From the NCBI RefSeq assembly GCF_000764495.1, contig NZ_JRLB01000027.1, positions 7,937 through 49,080 on the forward strand: 41,144 nt of DNA, written 5' to 3'. Shown in pieces: positions 8,915 through 17,409 of the stretch. The stretch is from Nitrincola sp. A-D6. Its GTDB lineage: Bacteria; Pseudomonadota; Gammaproteobacteria; Pseudomonadales; Balneatricaceae. A program made the position numbers and the translations under genes. Numbering within the stretch: the stretch's first letter is position 1; every line of letters begins with the position of its first letter. Below the pieces are notes generated by a model. It ran no database searches. It had not been told where the DNA came from and was given only the letters and a program-made list of their open reading frames with translations.

Positions 8915-10243
8915 CGAAAAACCTCTGTAGCCTGAAGCGTTTCCAACTCAACCGGATACTGTGCCGTACCATGCTGGACACGTTCAGCTACACGCGCATT
9001 GCCATCCTTAACACTCACTAGAATGCCTTCAACTCGTTTTCCAAATGAGGTATAAAAGCGCACCGGATGGCCAATATAATTTTCCAGATCCAGTGGGTCT
9101 GTACGACGGTATTCCAAGGGTTCAGCCGCTACGGCAGGCGCTACCGGTGCTGAGGCCACTCCTGGCATAACGCGAGGCATGCCCGCCAACTCAGATGCCT
9201 CAGACTCTTGTGTATTTACCTGCGATTCCAGCACTACAGGTTCTTGCATCAAGACCCAAAGCCGCTCTAACTGCTCGGGTTTAAGCGTTAGCGATTGATC
9301 ATTCACACTCAGAGACATCCCACGGCTTAACACCTCACCGCGGTAATCCGGCGCATTAAGCGCCTGCAAATCCACACCCTCAAGATTCAGACCCATAGCG
9401 AGTCGTGCACCCGGCTCACCTGTTTGCTGGTACACTGGCATTAGCACAGCAGCCAAACCCGGCGCTTGCTCATTTAACCAGTCCTGAATCAGGCTCTGAT
9501 GCTGGTCACGATATTCTGCAACACTCAGACCGGACTGCATGGCGCAGAACTGGTTTTTACGCTGATTGTAGCCCATATCCTGGTAACTGATAGCCAAACG
9601 CCGCAACTCTGGCTCTGTTGTGACAAGGCCTGCGGGGATGCATTATCTGCCTGAAGGCTCATATCAACTGCCACTTCAGCCCAACCGTACATATAACCCA
9701 ACAGCTCCAGGTTCAACTGATCCTGAGCGACCCTGTGCAGATTGGCATGAAAATCAAAACGCCCCTGGCGCATACCCATCATACGCAACGCAGACATATC
9801 AAAATAGCGAACCGATCCACACCCCAACGCGGCAGGCTGAACCCCTTGCTCATCCTGCTGGGTTAACTGCGCCAACATCGCAAACAAGGCATATTAAAAT
9901 CTATATTCAAGCCTTCAATCGCCAACGCCAGTTTCTCCGGCCAGTCACCGGCAGACACACGTGACTCAAAACGAAGAAAAAATAGTGGATCAGAAGTCAG
10001 TCGGATTTTGTCGATAATAAATCCGGAAGGCTGTCCCATCGGAGTGAAAGTGACCGTGCTTAACTGGACGTCACCCAGTGGATTGACATAGAGCGAACCG
10101 TATTCAGCTTCGATCACTGGACGCAGTTGCTGTAGCTGTGTATCAATTGCTGACTTCACCTGATAATAATACAAGCCGTAAGCAATCAGCAGCAGTAAAA
10201 ACAGCAGCACCAGCACTTTTGAAAACAGTTTTACAATCCGCAT
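8911..10243 (-). CDS. Membrane-anchored hypothetical protein (two apparent frameshifts)
   Basis: I do not recognise a named family. Two single-base repairs (near 9886-9889 and 9605-9607) join three overlapping frames into about 444 residues. Visible features: positively charged N-terminus, one membrane helix at about 8-26, and a long predicted periplasmic part rich in Gln and Leu. A Pro/Ala/Val-rich linker (PGVASAPVAPAVAAEP) precedes a C-terminal segment of about 60 residues (GHPVRFYTSFGKRVEGILVS onward) resembling a small beta-barrel of Sm/SH3 type. The layout is loosely like YdgA/DUF945 proteins. The TGA overlaps the xerD TTG, so the two are probably cotranslated. The broken frame is attributed to sequencing error, not to decay. 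Confidence 0.65.
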
Positions 10244-10317
10244 CCGACGTTTCTCAGTAAATTATCCCCGATATTGCATTCTATGCACAATTTACTTTTT
10301 ACGCGAATGCCCAGACG

Positions 10318-10347
10318 AAAAAAAAACGGCCCGCAGGCCGTTTTTTT
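10318..10347. terminator. Rho-independent terminator after rplS
   Basis: Stem CGGCC/GGCCG with a 4-nt loop, flanked by A9 on one side and T7 on the other. It is therefore strong in both directions. It lies 13 bases past the rplS stop and closes the rpsP-rimM-trmD-rplS operon. Confidence 0.95.
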
Positions 10348-10359
10348 GATATCGCGCAA

Positions 10360-10716
10360 TTAACCCAGCTTTTCTTTGATACGTGCTGACTTACCGCTAC
10401 GTTCACGCAGGTAGTAAAGCTTAGCCTGACGTACATCACCACGACGCTTGACACTGATGCTGTCAATAACCGAGCTATAAGTCTGGAAAGTACGTTCAAC
10501 ACCCACACCGTGAGAGATTTTACGTACTGTGAAAGCTGAGTTCAGTCCGCGATTACGCTTACCAATCACTACACCTTCAAAAGACTGCAGACGGCTACGC
10601 TCGCCCTCAACAACCTTAACCTGGACTACAACGGTATCACCGGGTGCAAATGCAGGCACCTCTTTATTCATCTGTTCAGCTTCAATCTGCTGAATAATAT
10701 TACTTTTGCTGCTCAT
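10360..10716 (-). CDS. rplS: Large-subunit ribosomal protein bL19
   Basis: A structural protein of the 50S subunit at the 30S-50S interface. The 118 residues are the normal length. [16 protein letters not shown], the [11 protein letters not shown] segment, [13 protein letters not shown] and [14 protein letters not shown] are family signatures. The frame is open further upstream, but ATG 10716 is chosen because AGGAG sits 7 bases before it and homologues start here. Last gene of the rpsP operon. Confidence 0.98.
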   Translation of the reverse strand: MSSKSNIIQQIEAEQMNKEVPAFAPGDTVVVQVKVVEGERSRLQSFEGVVIGKRNRGLNSAFTVRKISHGVGVERTFQTYSSVIDSISVKRRGDVRQAKLYYLRERSGKSARIKEKLG

Positions 10717-10745
10717 CGCTCGCTCCTGTATTTTCAACCGCACGC

Positions 10746-11483
10746 CTATTCGGCTTCGCGGATATATTCGCTTAACAGCGCCTGCTGTTCCGGGCTGAAT
10801 TCAATCTTTTCCAACAAATCCGGTCGCCGCTGCCAGGTTCGCCCCAACTGCTGCTTCAAACGCCAGCGTTTGATATCAGCATGATTGCCACCTAACAGTA
10901 CCGACGGTACCTGTTTATCATCGAGTGTTTCGGGTCGAGTGTAGTGCGGGCAATCCAGCAAGCCTGCAGCGAAGGAATCCTCTGCTGCTGAATCTTCATG
11001 CCCCAACACACCGGGTAACATTCGCGAGACTGCGTCCACCATAACCATGGCAGGCAACTCACCACCACTGAGCACAAAATCACCCAGCGACCATTCCTCG
11101 TCAATATCAGCATCCAGTAGACGCTCGTCAATACCCTCGTAGCGACCAGCCACCAAAATCAGGCTGTCTGCTACTGCAAGCTCTGACACGCCTGCCTGAT
11201 CCAGCCGTCGCCCCTGGGGTGACAAGTAAATCACCCTGGGTTGCCCTGGCGCTTTCAGCCTGGCGGCCTGTATGGCATCTCGCAGCGGCTGCACTTTCAT
11301 CAGCATACCGGGACCGCCGCCATAAGGCCGGTCATCCACGGTACGGTGCTTGTCAAGCGTGAAATCCCTGGGATTCCAACATTCAACTTCCAGCAAGCCG
11401 CTACGAACTGCACGTCCGGTGATGCCGTAGCCAGTAACGGCATCAAACATCTCCGGAAACAAACTGACAATTCCGAACCACAT
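10746..11483 (-). CDS. trmD: tRNA (guanine37-N1)-methyltransferase
   Basis: Makes m1G37 beside the anticodon, preventing +1 frameshifting, using S-adenosylmethionine. The 245 residues are typical. The SPOUT trefoil knot is evident from [23 protein letters not shown] and [11 protein letters not shown]. The [11 protein letters not shown] loop and the C-terminal tRNA-binding domain are intact. It begins 3 bases after the rimM stop and ends 29 bases before rplS, so it is within the operon. Confidence 0.98.
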   Translation of the reverse strand: MWFGIVSLFPEMFDAVTGYGITGRAVRSGLLEVECWNPRDFTLDKHRTVDDRPYGGGPGMLMKVQPLRDAIQAARLKAPGQPRVIYLSPQGRRLDQAGVSELAVADSLILVAGRYEGIDERLLDADIDEEWSLGDFVLSGGELPAMVMVDAVSRMLPGVLGHEDSAAEDSFAAGLLDCPHYTRPETLDDKQVPSVLLGGNHADIKRWRLKQQLGRTWQRRPDLLEKIEFSPEQQALLSEYIREAE

Positions 11484-11486
11484 CGA

Positions 11487-12020
11487 TCAGAACTCCGGGT
11501 CCCAATCGACCCGCATCGTTCCTTTTTCAAGATCTATCTCTTTAACCACCTGTTCCGGCAAATAAGGAATAAGTCGCTCTTCCTTATCCCGACTATCTGC
11601 AGTCGCTTTGACCACAAACACATCGTTCGAACCGGTTTCAATCAGGTGACTCACCCGACCCAGCAACTCGCCGGATTCGGTATAAACCAAAAGATTCTCA
11701 AGCTGGCTCCAGTAGTACTCTCCTGCATCCAGTTCAGGCAACTGACTTTGTGCGACATGAATTTCCGCACCATTCCAGTCTCTGACCTGCTCAGGGGTAT
11801 CAATACCCGCCAACTTGGCAATCAAGCCTTTACCGTGACGTTTTCCGGATTCCAGTTTCACCTGAAACCACTGATCGCCACGTTTCACCTGCCAGGGAGA
11901 ATAACAAAACACATTATCTATCGGGTCAGTATAGGAGTGGACTTTGATCCAGCCCTTAACACCGTAGGGTGCAGTCAGCTTACCTATAACGGTGGACTTA
12001 TCTGCCTGCATCTGTTCCAT
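11487..12020 (-). CDS. rimM: 16S rRNA processing / 30S maturation factor RimM
   Basis: Binds ribosomal protein S19 and helps mature the head of the 30S subunit. It has an N-terminal RimM domain (VIGKLTAPYGVKGWIKVHSY, with DPIDN) and a C-terminal PRC-barrel (GEYYWSQLENLLVYTESGELLGRVSHLIETG split over two strands). The start is uncertain. The frame opens with TTG 12038; ATG 12020 and ATG 12011 are alternatives, and the latter has AGGT at acceptable spacing. ATG 12020 gives 177 residues, the usual size. It lies between rpsP and trmD in the conserved order. Confidence 0.95.
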   Translation of the reverse strand: MEQMQADKSTVIGKLTAPYGVKGWIKVHSYTDPIDNVFCYSPWQVKRGDQWFQVKLESGKRHGKGLIAKLAGIDTPEQVRDWNGAEIHVAQSQLPELDAGEYYWSQLENLLVYTESGELLGRVSHLIETGSNDVFVVKATADSRDKEERLIPYLPEQVVKEIDLEKGTMRVDWDPEF

Positions 12021-12040
12021 ACCTGTCAGGTCCGCCAAAC

Positions 12041-12292
12041 TTACTGTGCGGCTTTACGTGCGTCTTTAACCAAACTAGCAACACGCTCTGAAGTCTGAGC
12101 GCCTTTGCTGATCCAGTAATCAACGCGTTCCAGGTTAACGCGCAGACGCTCTTCCTGACCCCGGGCTACAGGGTTAAAAAAGCCCACCCGCTCAATAAAG
12201 CGGCTGTCACGCGCAAAGCGTGAATCGGCAACGGTGATATGATAAAACGGACGCTTTTTGGCGCCGCCTCGAGACAAACGAATAGTGACCAT
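12041..12292 (-). CDS. rpsP: Small-subunit ribosomal protein bS16
   Basis: A 30S assembly protein and first gene of the rpsP-rimM-trmD-rplS operon. ATG 12292 gives 83 residues (E. coli 82) starting [17 protein letters not shown], the diagnostic N-terminus; [14 protein letters not shown] follows. A GGGG ribosome binding site lies 8 bases upstream. The slightly longer open frame (to 12316) is discounted. Confidence 0.98.
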   Translation of the reverse strand: MVTIRLSRGGAKKRPFYHITVADSRFARDSRFIERVGFFNPVARGQEERLRVNLERVDYWISKGAQTSERVASLVKDARKAAQ

Positions 12293-12349
12293 GCGCTGGA
12301 CCCCTTTATTTCGCAAGGATGGGTTTTAGGATCGCCCATCGTTAATAAT

Positions 12350-12385
12350 CCCCGTCTCTTCGCTATGCTAGCCGGCAAGACGGGG
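12350..12385 (-). other. Hairpin between ffh and rpsP
   Basis: An 8-bp stem CCCCGTCT/AGACGGGG with a 20-nt GC-containing loop. The minus-strand copy is followed by ATTATTAACG, only weakly T-rich. It lies 65 bases past the ffh stop and 58 before rpsP, so it could terminate or attenuate ffh read-through. Confidence 0.55.
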
Positions 12386-12450
12386 GCCAATCTAAAAAAC
12401 AAGGCGCGAATTGTACGTCAAACAACCAACAAATAAAAGCAATTCATACC

Positions 12451-13834
12451 TCAGAAGCGTGGAAAACCACCACCGCCGCCCATACCGGGAGGCATCATAC
12501 CTTTCATGCCACGCGCCAACTTGGTCATGCCTGACTTACTGCCAAATTTTTTCATCATTTTGGCCATCTGCTTATGCTGCTTCAGCAGACGGTTTACATC
12601 CTGAATCTGGGTGCCGGACCCCATAGCAATACGCCGCTTGCGCGAGCCGGAGATAATATCCGGATTACGCCGCTCTTTGGACGTCATCGAATTGATGATG
12701 ACTTCAAACTGCTGCATACCTTTTTCTGCCTGAGACTGCCTGGGCCGCCTGCGCCATCTGCCCCATACCCGGCAGCTTTTCCAGCATACCCATCATGCCG
12801 CCCATATTACTCATCTGCTGAATTTGCTCTCGAAAATCTTCCAGATCAAAACCCTTGCCTTTAGTCATTTTCTTGGCAAGTTTTTCAGCTTTAACCTTAT
12901 CGATCTTCTGCTCAGCTTCTTCAATTAAGCTGAGTACATCTCCCATACCCAGAATACGCGAAGCGATACGATCAGGATGGAAAGGCTCCAACGCATCGGT
13001 TTTTTCACCCACACCGAGGAACTTGATCGGCTTGCCGGTAATATGACGCACCGACAGCGCCGCACCACCACGAGCATCACCATCAGTTTTAGTCAGTATG
13101 ACACCGGTCAACGGCAGCACGTCATTAAAAGCACGTGCTGTATTGGCGGCATCCTGACCGGTCATGGCATCGACGACAAACAGGGTTTCAACCGGTTTAA
13201 CCGCGGCATGCAGGTCGCGGATTTCAGCCATCATCGCATCATCAATAGCCAGGCGACCCGCGGTATCTACCAGCAGCACATCGTGATGCTGCAAGCGCGC
13301 ATGGCGAATAGCGCTGTTGACGATGTCTATGGGTTTCTGGCTGATATCTGACGGGAAAAATTCCACACCCACGTCAGTTGCCAGGGTTTCCAACTGACGA
13401 ATGGCAGCCGGCCGATAAATATCGGCCGACACCACCAGTACTTTTTTCTTTTTGCGCTCTTTCAGAAAACGCGCCAGCTTGGCTACAGAGGTGGTTTTAC
13501 CCGCGCCCTGTAAGCCCGCCATCATTACCACTGCTGGCGGGGTAGTGCTGAGATCGAGCTCCGTATTGGCCTCTCCCATCACCTTAATCAGTTCTTCATT
13601 GACAATTTTAACGAAGACCTGTCCAGGGCTCAGGCTTTTACTGACCTCCTGACCTACCGCACGCTCTTTGACACTGTTAATAAACTCTTTAACGACCGGT
13701 AAAGCCACGTCCGCTTCAAGCAATGCCATACGCACTTCGCGCAAGGTATCTTTAATATTTTCTTCTGTCAGGCGCGCCTGACCGGTGACGCTACGTAACG
13801 TCTGCGTTAATCGTTGTGTAAGATTATCAAACAT
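12451..13834 (-). CDS. ffh: Signal recognition particle protein Ffh (one apparent frameshift)
   Basis: The SRP54 GTPase that, with 4.5S RNA, targets inner-membrane proteins to FtsY and SecYEG. An N-terminal helical bundle (1-90) precedes the G domain: [10 protein letters not shown]-loop (107-115), DTAGR and [10 protein letters not shown]. The Met-rich M domain has the [11 protein letters not shown]-binding helix and ends MMPPGMGG. The frame changes near 12730-12738. Here one base must be removed, unlike the other breaks in this window, to join [13 protein letters not shown] to [16 protein letters not shown]. Repaired length is 460. Start ATG 13834 has AGAGG upstream. ffh is essential in most bacteria, which argues against true loss. 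Confidence 0.94.
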
Positions 13835-13901
13835 CTTCTGCCTCTGATCGGATCATCTGTGGCCAGCTGAGGCCTTGTCTTCAGCAACTTGTACAACTAC
13901 T

Positions 13902-13925
13902 GAACAAACTTTGTTCGACATTATA
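13902..13925. promoter_or_regulatory. ffh promoter -10 box overlapped by a palindromic operator candidate
   Basis: In the 176-base gap between divergent ffh and ypjD, TATAAT on the minus strand (+ 13920-13925) is a perfect -10 box for ffh. The expected start point falls inside the perfect 7-1-7 palindrome GAACAAACTTTGTTC (13902-13916). The position suggests repressor binding. No regulator is identified. Confidence 0.45.
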
Positions 13926-14010
13926 CAGATCCATGCACCAGCACTGCACCCTATATTTCTTCTTTACAGAGTTTATGCCAAACTTGTGCGCTTGAAAGGA
14001 GATTCATTGG

Positions 14011-14798
14011 ATGCTGATTTTCATCTCATTATTTGCAGTTTTGTGCTACGCCATCGCATCCTGGCTGCAATGGCAGCGTGCCACGGGTCGGCGGCAGAGT
14101 GTACGCCCCACTGTGCTCATATCAGGCATGCTCGGCTTTGTTGCCAGGGTGTTTCGGTATACCACACCCTTCACCACCAGGCGGGGATTGACCTTGGTCT
14201 GTTTAGCATGGGCTCATTAATCAGCTGGCTGGTGGCTGCACTGGTGATCGGTAGCAGCCTGCGTCAACGCATCGACAATCTGTTCATCGGGGTTTTTCCG
14301 ATGGCTGCTCTTGCCGTTTTGCTGGCAGCCGTCATGCCTGCATCGGAGACCCTAAAGCCCTATGGCAGTGGTTTATTTCTGCACATTCTTCTATCTGTTC
14401 TGGCCTACAGTATTTTCACCCTGGCGGCCCTGCAAGCCATTCTGCTCTGGCGCCAGCAATTGGCATTAAAGCAGCACCATACACGCGGTCTGGTAGCCAG
14501 CTTACCGCCACTACAAATAATGGAAAAACTGCTGTTTGAAATGATCTGGGTGGGTTTTATTTTACTCAGTATTTCGCTGATCAGCGGCTGGCTGTTTGTG
14601 GACAACCTTTTTGCGCAACACCTGGTACACAAAACACTACTCTCCATCGCAGCCTGGCTGATTTACGCCATGTTGCTGGTTGGCCGAAAACTGCTGGGAT
14701 GGCGCGGTATCACTGCCATACGCTGGACCATCGGTGGCTTTTTACTGTTGATGCTGGGCTACTTTGGCTCAAAGCTGGTCATGGAGTTCATCCTCTAG
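14011..14798 (+). CDS. ypjD: YpjD-like inner-membrane protein of the CcsA/cytochrome c assembly family (one apparent frameshift)
   Basis: A multi-spanning membrane protein of the CcsA/HemX superfamily; the exact role of YpjD is not established. Repaired length is 262 residues (E. coli YpjD 263) with about eight hydrophobic helices. Family landmarks are LGLFSMGSLISW, LLSVLAYSIFTLAALQA, the MEKLLFEMIWVGF segment and a C-terminal GYFGSKLVMEF. The frame breaks at 14144-14145 in GCCAGGG; adding one C joins SGMLGFVA to QGVSVYHTLHHQ. ATG 14011 has AAAGGAG 11 bases upstream, rather far. Its position divergent from ffh and followed by corB is the same as in E. coli. Confidence 0.88.
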
Positions 14799-14872
14799 CC
14801 TTTCAAAGCTATTGACACAGCCGGGCTCTGCTCTGAAAATGGCTGTCCCTATTTATAACACAGGTTTTTATT

Positions 14873-16144
14873 TTGGAAGACGCGTCGATAAGCTCTCTGC
14901 TGATTCTGCTTGGCTTTCTGATTGTTTTGTCAGCTTTCTTTTCCAGTTCAGAAACCTCAATGATGTCGTTAAACCGCTACCGATTGCGGCATCTGGTTAA
15001 AAAGCACCACCGTGGGGCAATCAGAGCCAGCCAATTGCTGGAACGACCTGATCGCCTCATAGGCCTGATCCTGATCGGTAATAATTTTGTTAACATCCTC
15101 GCTTCAGCGATTGCTACGATTATTGCGGTCAAGCTCTGGGGAGATGCCGGCATTGCTATCGCTACCGGTGTGTTAACACTGGTGATTCTGATTTTTGCCG
15201 AGGTAACACCAAAAACTCTGGCCGCTCTGCACCCTGAACGCATAGCTTTTCCAGCCAGTTTCATACTTCATCCGCTATTAAAAATATTCTATCCGCTGGT
15301 CTGGCTGGTGGGCATCATCACCAATAATCTGTTGCGTGCCTTTGGCGTCAAGCCCGGCTTGCATGGCAATGATCATTTGAGCACCGAGGAGCTGCGCACA
15401 CTGGTACATGAAGCCGGTGCCCTGCTTCCCAAGCGCAATCAATCAATGTTGCTTGGCGTACTCGAACTGGATGAAGTAACAGTTAACGACATCATGATTC
15501 CACGCAACGAAGTGGAAGGCATCGATATGGATCAGTCGCTTGATCAGATTCTGGAGCAGCTCTCCAATACGCTACATACCCGCTTGCCGATTTACCATGG
15601 TGATATCAACAAAGTTGTCGGGCTATTGCATATGCGCAACCTGGCACAATTAATCCAACGCGGCGAAGTTACCAAAGAAGCGATTTTAGAAGTCTCACGT
15701 GATCCCTACTTTGTACCGGAAAGCACACCGCTGCAGACCCAGCTATTGAACTTTCAAAAACAGAGCCGTCGCATCGGTATCGTTGTGGATGAGTATGGTG
15801 ATGTTGAAGGCATAGTCACCCTGGAAGATATCCTTGAAGAGATCGTCGGCGAACTGTCTGAAGAGAACAACGATCTGGTCGAAGATATCCATCCACAGGA
15901 TGATGGCAGTTATTTTATTGATGGTGGCGCTTATGTGCGTGACATCAATCGTGCCCTGCACTGGCAGTTACCCACCGATGGTCCGAAAACACTGAACGGA
16001 CTGATTACCGAAACCCTGGAGTCACTACCAGACGCCAATATCTGTTTGATTATCGGTGAATACCGCGTAGAAACACTGCAGATTCAGGATAAGTTTATCC
16101 AGACAGTACGGATGATCTCAGCACGCAAGGATAAGCTGCTCTAG
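14873..16144 (+). CDS. corB: CorB/CNNM-family membrane protein with CBS pair and CorC/HlyC domain
   Basis: Member of the CNNM/CorB family, linked to Mg2+ (and Co2+) transport or efflux. It has 423 residues. The N-terminal DUF21/CNNM membrane domain (about 1-180) contains the FFSSSETSMMSLNRYRLR signature and several helices. The two CBS domains follow (about 195-320, with the MIPRNEVEG and GIVVDEYGDVEGIVTLEDI segments), then a C-terminal CorC_HlyC domain. The start is TTG 14873 with AGGT 8 bases upstream. It follows ypjD by 74 bases and its TAG abuts the stop of the convergent NUDIX gene with no base between. Confidence 0.93.
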   Translation: MEDASISSLLILLGFLIVLSAFFSSSETSMMSLNRYRLRHLVKKHHRGAIRASQLLERPDRLIGLILIGNNFVNILASAIATIIAVKLWGDAGIAIATGVLTLVILIFAEVTPKTLAALHPERIAFPASFILHPLLKIFYPLVWLVGIITNNLLRAFGVKPGLHGNDHLSTEELRTLVHEAGALLPKRNQSMLLGVLELDEVTVNDIMIPRNEVEGIDMDQSLDQILEQLSNTLHTRLPIYHGDINKVVGLLHMRNLAQLIQRGEVTKEAILEVSRDPYFVPESTPLQTQLLNFQKQSRRIGIVVDEYGDVEGIVTLEDILEEIVGELSEENNDLVEDIHPQDDGSYFIDGGAYVRDINRALHWQLPTDGPKTLNGLITETLESLPDANICLIIGEYRVETLQIQDKFIQTVRMISARKDKLL

Positions 16145-16738
16145 TCAGCAGAAGCCACGCTCAGGCCGGGTTGGCATGCTTATCTTCATGCCAAATCCGA
16201 CCGTCAGCAACTCACAGATAATATAGGCGGTCAGACCCCAGATAACCTCACCCTCATATTGCCAGGAAGGTACATCCCATATTTGCCCATCTACGGCAAT
16301 CTGATCCAGATGCGGTGGCCCATGGTCAATAAAAAAGCGCACGGGTACTTTAAAAATACGCGCAATTTCGGCTGGATTTGCGCACAAGGGCAACTGTTCA
16401 GGAATCAACCCAACCCAGGGAGTCACTTGCAAATGGTGTTTGGAAACCACCTGTCCCAAGGGCCCGTACAACTCCACATCGGTTGGGCTTAATCCTATCT
16501 CCTCATCAGCTTCACGCAAGGCGGTGTGTGACAGAGAAGCATCGGACTCATCACGCTTTCCACCCGGAAAACAGACTTCACCCTTGTGTGTATTGAGATG
16601 TGAGGCCCGCACTGTCAGAATCAGTTCGGGATGACTTTCAGATCGGGTGATAGGAATCAGCACAGCCGCCTCCCGCCCTTTTTGGCGTAATCGCCAGGGT
16701 TGGTGGTTACTGATACGCTGAATGGCCTGATTGAGCAT
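16145..16738 (-). CDS. NUDIX hydrolase, probable CoA pyrophosphatase
   Basis: Likely cleaves CoA and CoA esters to 4'-phosphopantetheine and 3',5'-ADP. It has 197 residues. The [20 protein letters not shown] stretch is the CoA-pyrophosphatase (UPF0035) signature that precedes the Nudix box GGKRDESD...[10 protein letters not shown] perfect AAGGAGG precedes ATG 16738. It is divergent from the second NUDIX gene and convergent with corB. Substrate is inferred from the signature only. Confidence 0.85.
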   Translation of the reverse strand: MLNQAIQRISNHQPWRLRQKGREAAVLIPITRSESHPELILTVRASHLNTHKGEVCFPGGKRDESDASLSHTALREADEEIGLSPTDVELYGPLGQVVSKHHLQVTPWVGLIPEQLPLCANPAEIARIFKVPVRFFIDHGPPHLDQIAVDGQIWDVPSWQYEGEVIWGLTAYIICELLTVGFGMKISMPTRPERGFC

Positions 16739-16837
16739 AATGCCTCCTTACCCGTTGATCATAACGTTAAAAAAACGGGTCGACTAGCCCGGCAGCAACT
16801 GACTACAATGATGGAGAAGTCAAAAGGAACCAGCCTA

Positions 16838-17409
16838 ATGAAATACTGCTCAAATTGCGGTGCGGTGGTTGAACAGAAAATACCCACGGGTGATAACCGT
16901 CACCGTTATGTGTGTAACAGCTGCCATACTATCCACTACGAAAACCCCTGTATTATTGCAGGCTGTCTGCCGGTCTATAAGGATCAGGTGTTGTTATGCA
17001 AGCGTGCCATAGAGCCACGCTATGGCCTATGGACGCTACCTGCCGGATTTATGGAGAATGGCGAATCTACCGAACAGGCCGCACTGCGCGAAACGCTGGA
17101 AGAAGCCAATGCCAGGTGATCATTCGCAGCCTCTACACCATGACATCCATTTTACATGTCGATCAGGTGCAGATGATCTATCTGGCCGATATGCCGGAGC
17201 CAAAGTTCAGTATCAGCGATGAATCCCTTGAGGTGGAGTTGTTCCGTGAAGACCAGATACCTTGGGACGCCCTGGCTTTCCCAACCATTACCAACGCGCT
17301 GAAGTTTTATTTCAGTGACCGTAAAACCGGCCACTTCCCTCTGCGCCACCTGGCCATGAACCGCAGCCCGGCAGGGGAGCTAAGCTGCGAGCTGGGCACC
17401 CATCAATGA
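16838..17409 (+). CDS. NUDIX hydrolase with N-terminal zinc ribbon (one apparent frameshift)
   Basis: An ADP-ribose/NADH-pyrophosphatase-like member of the Nudix_N_2 type. The N-terminus has a four-cysteine zinc ribbon, CSNCG at residues 3-7 and [12 protein letters not shown]. The Nudix box is GFMENGE...RETLEEANA, with Asn where the consensus has Gly. The frame breaks at 17112-17113 in GCCAGG; one added C gives [15 protein letters not shown] and a 190-residue protein. ATG 16838 is chosen for AAGGAA 9 bases upstream. Its last 7 bases overlap the end of the convergent V-ATPase A gene. Exact substrate is unknown. Confidence 0.82.

Noticed and set aside
11241..12098. 285-codon plus-strand frame opposite trmD and rimM
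   Set aside because: Mirror of conserved genes with no ribosome binding site and no homology pattern.
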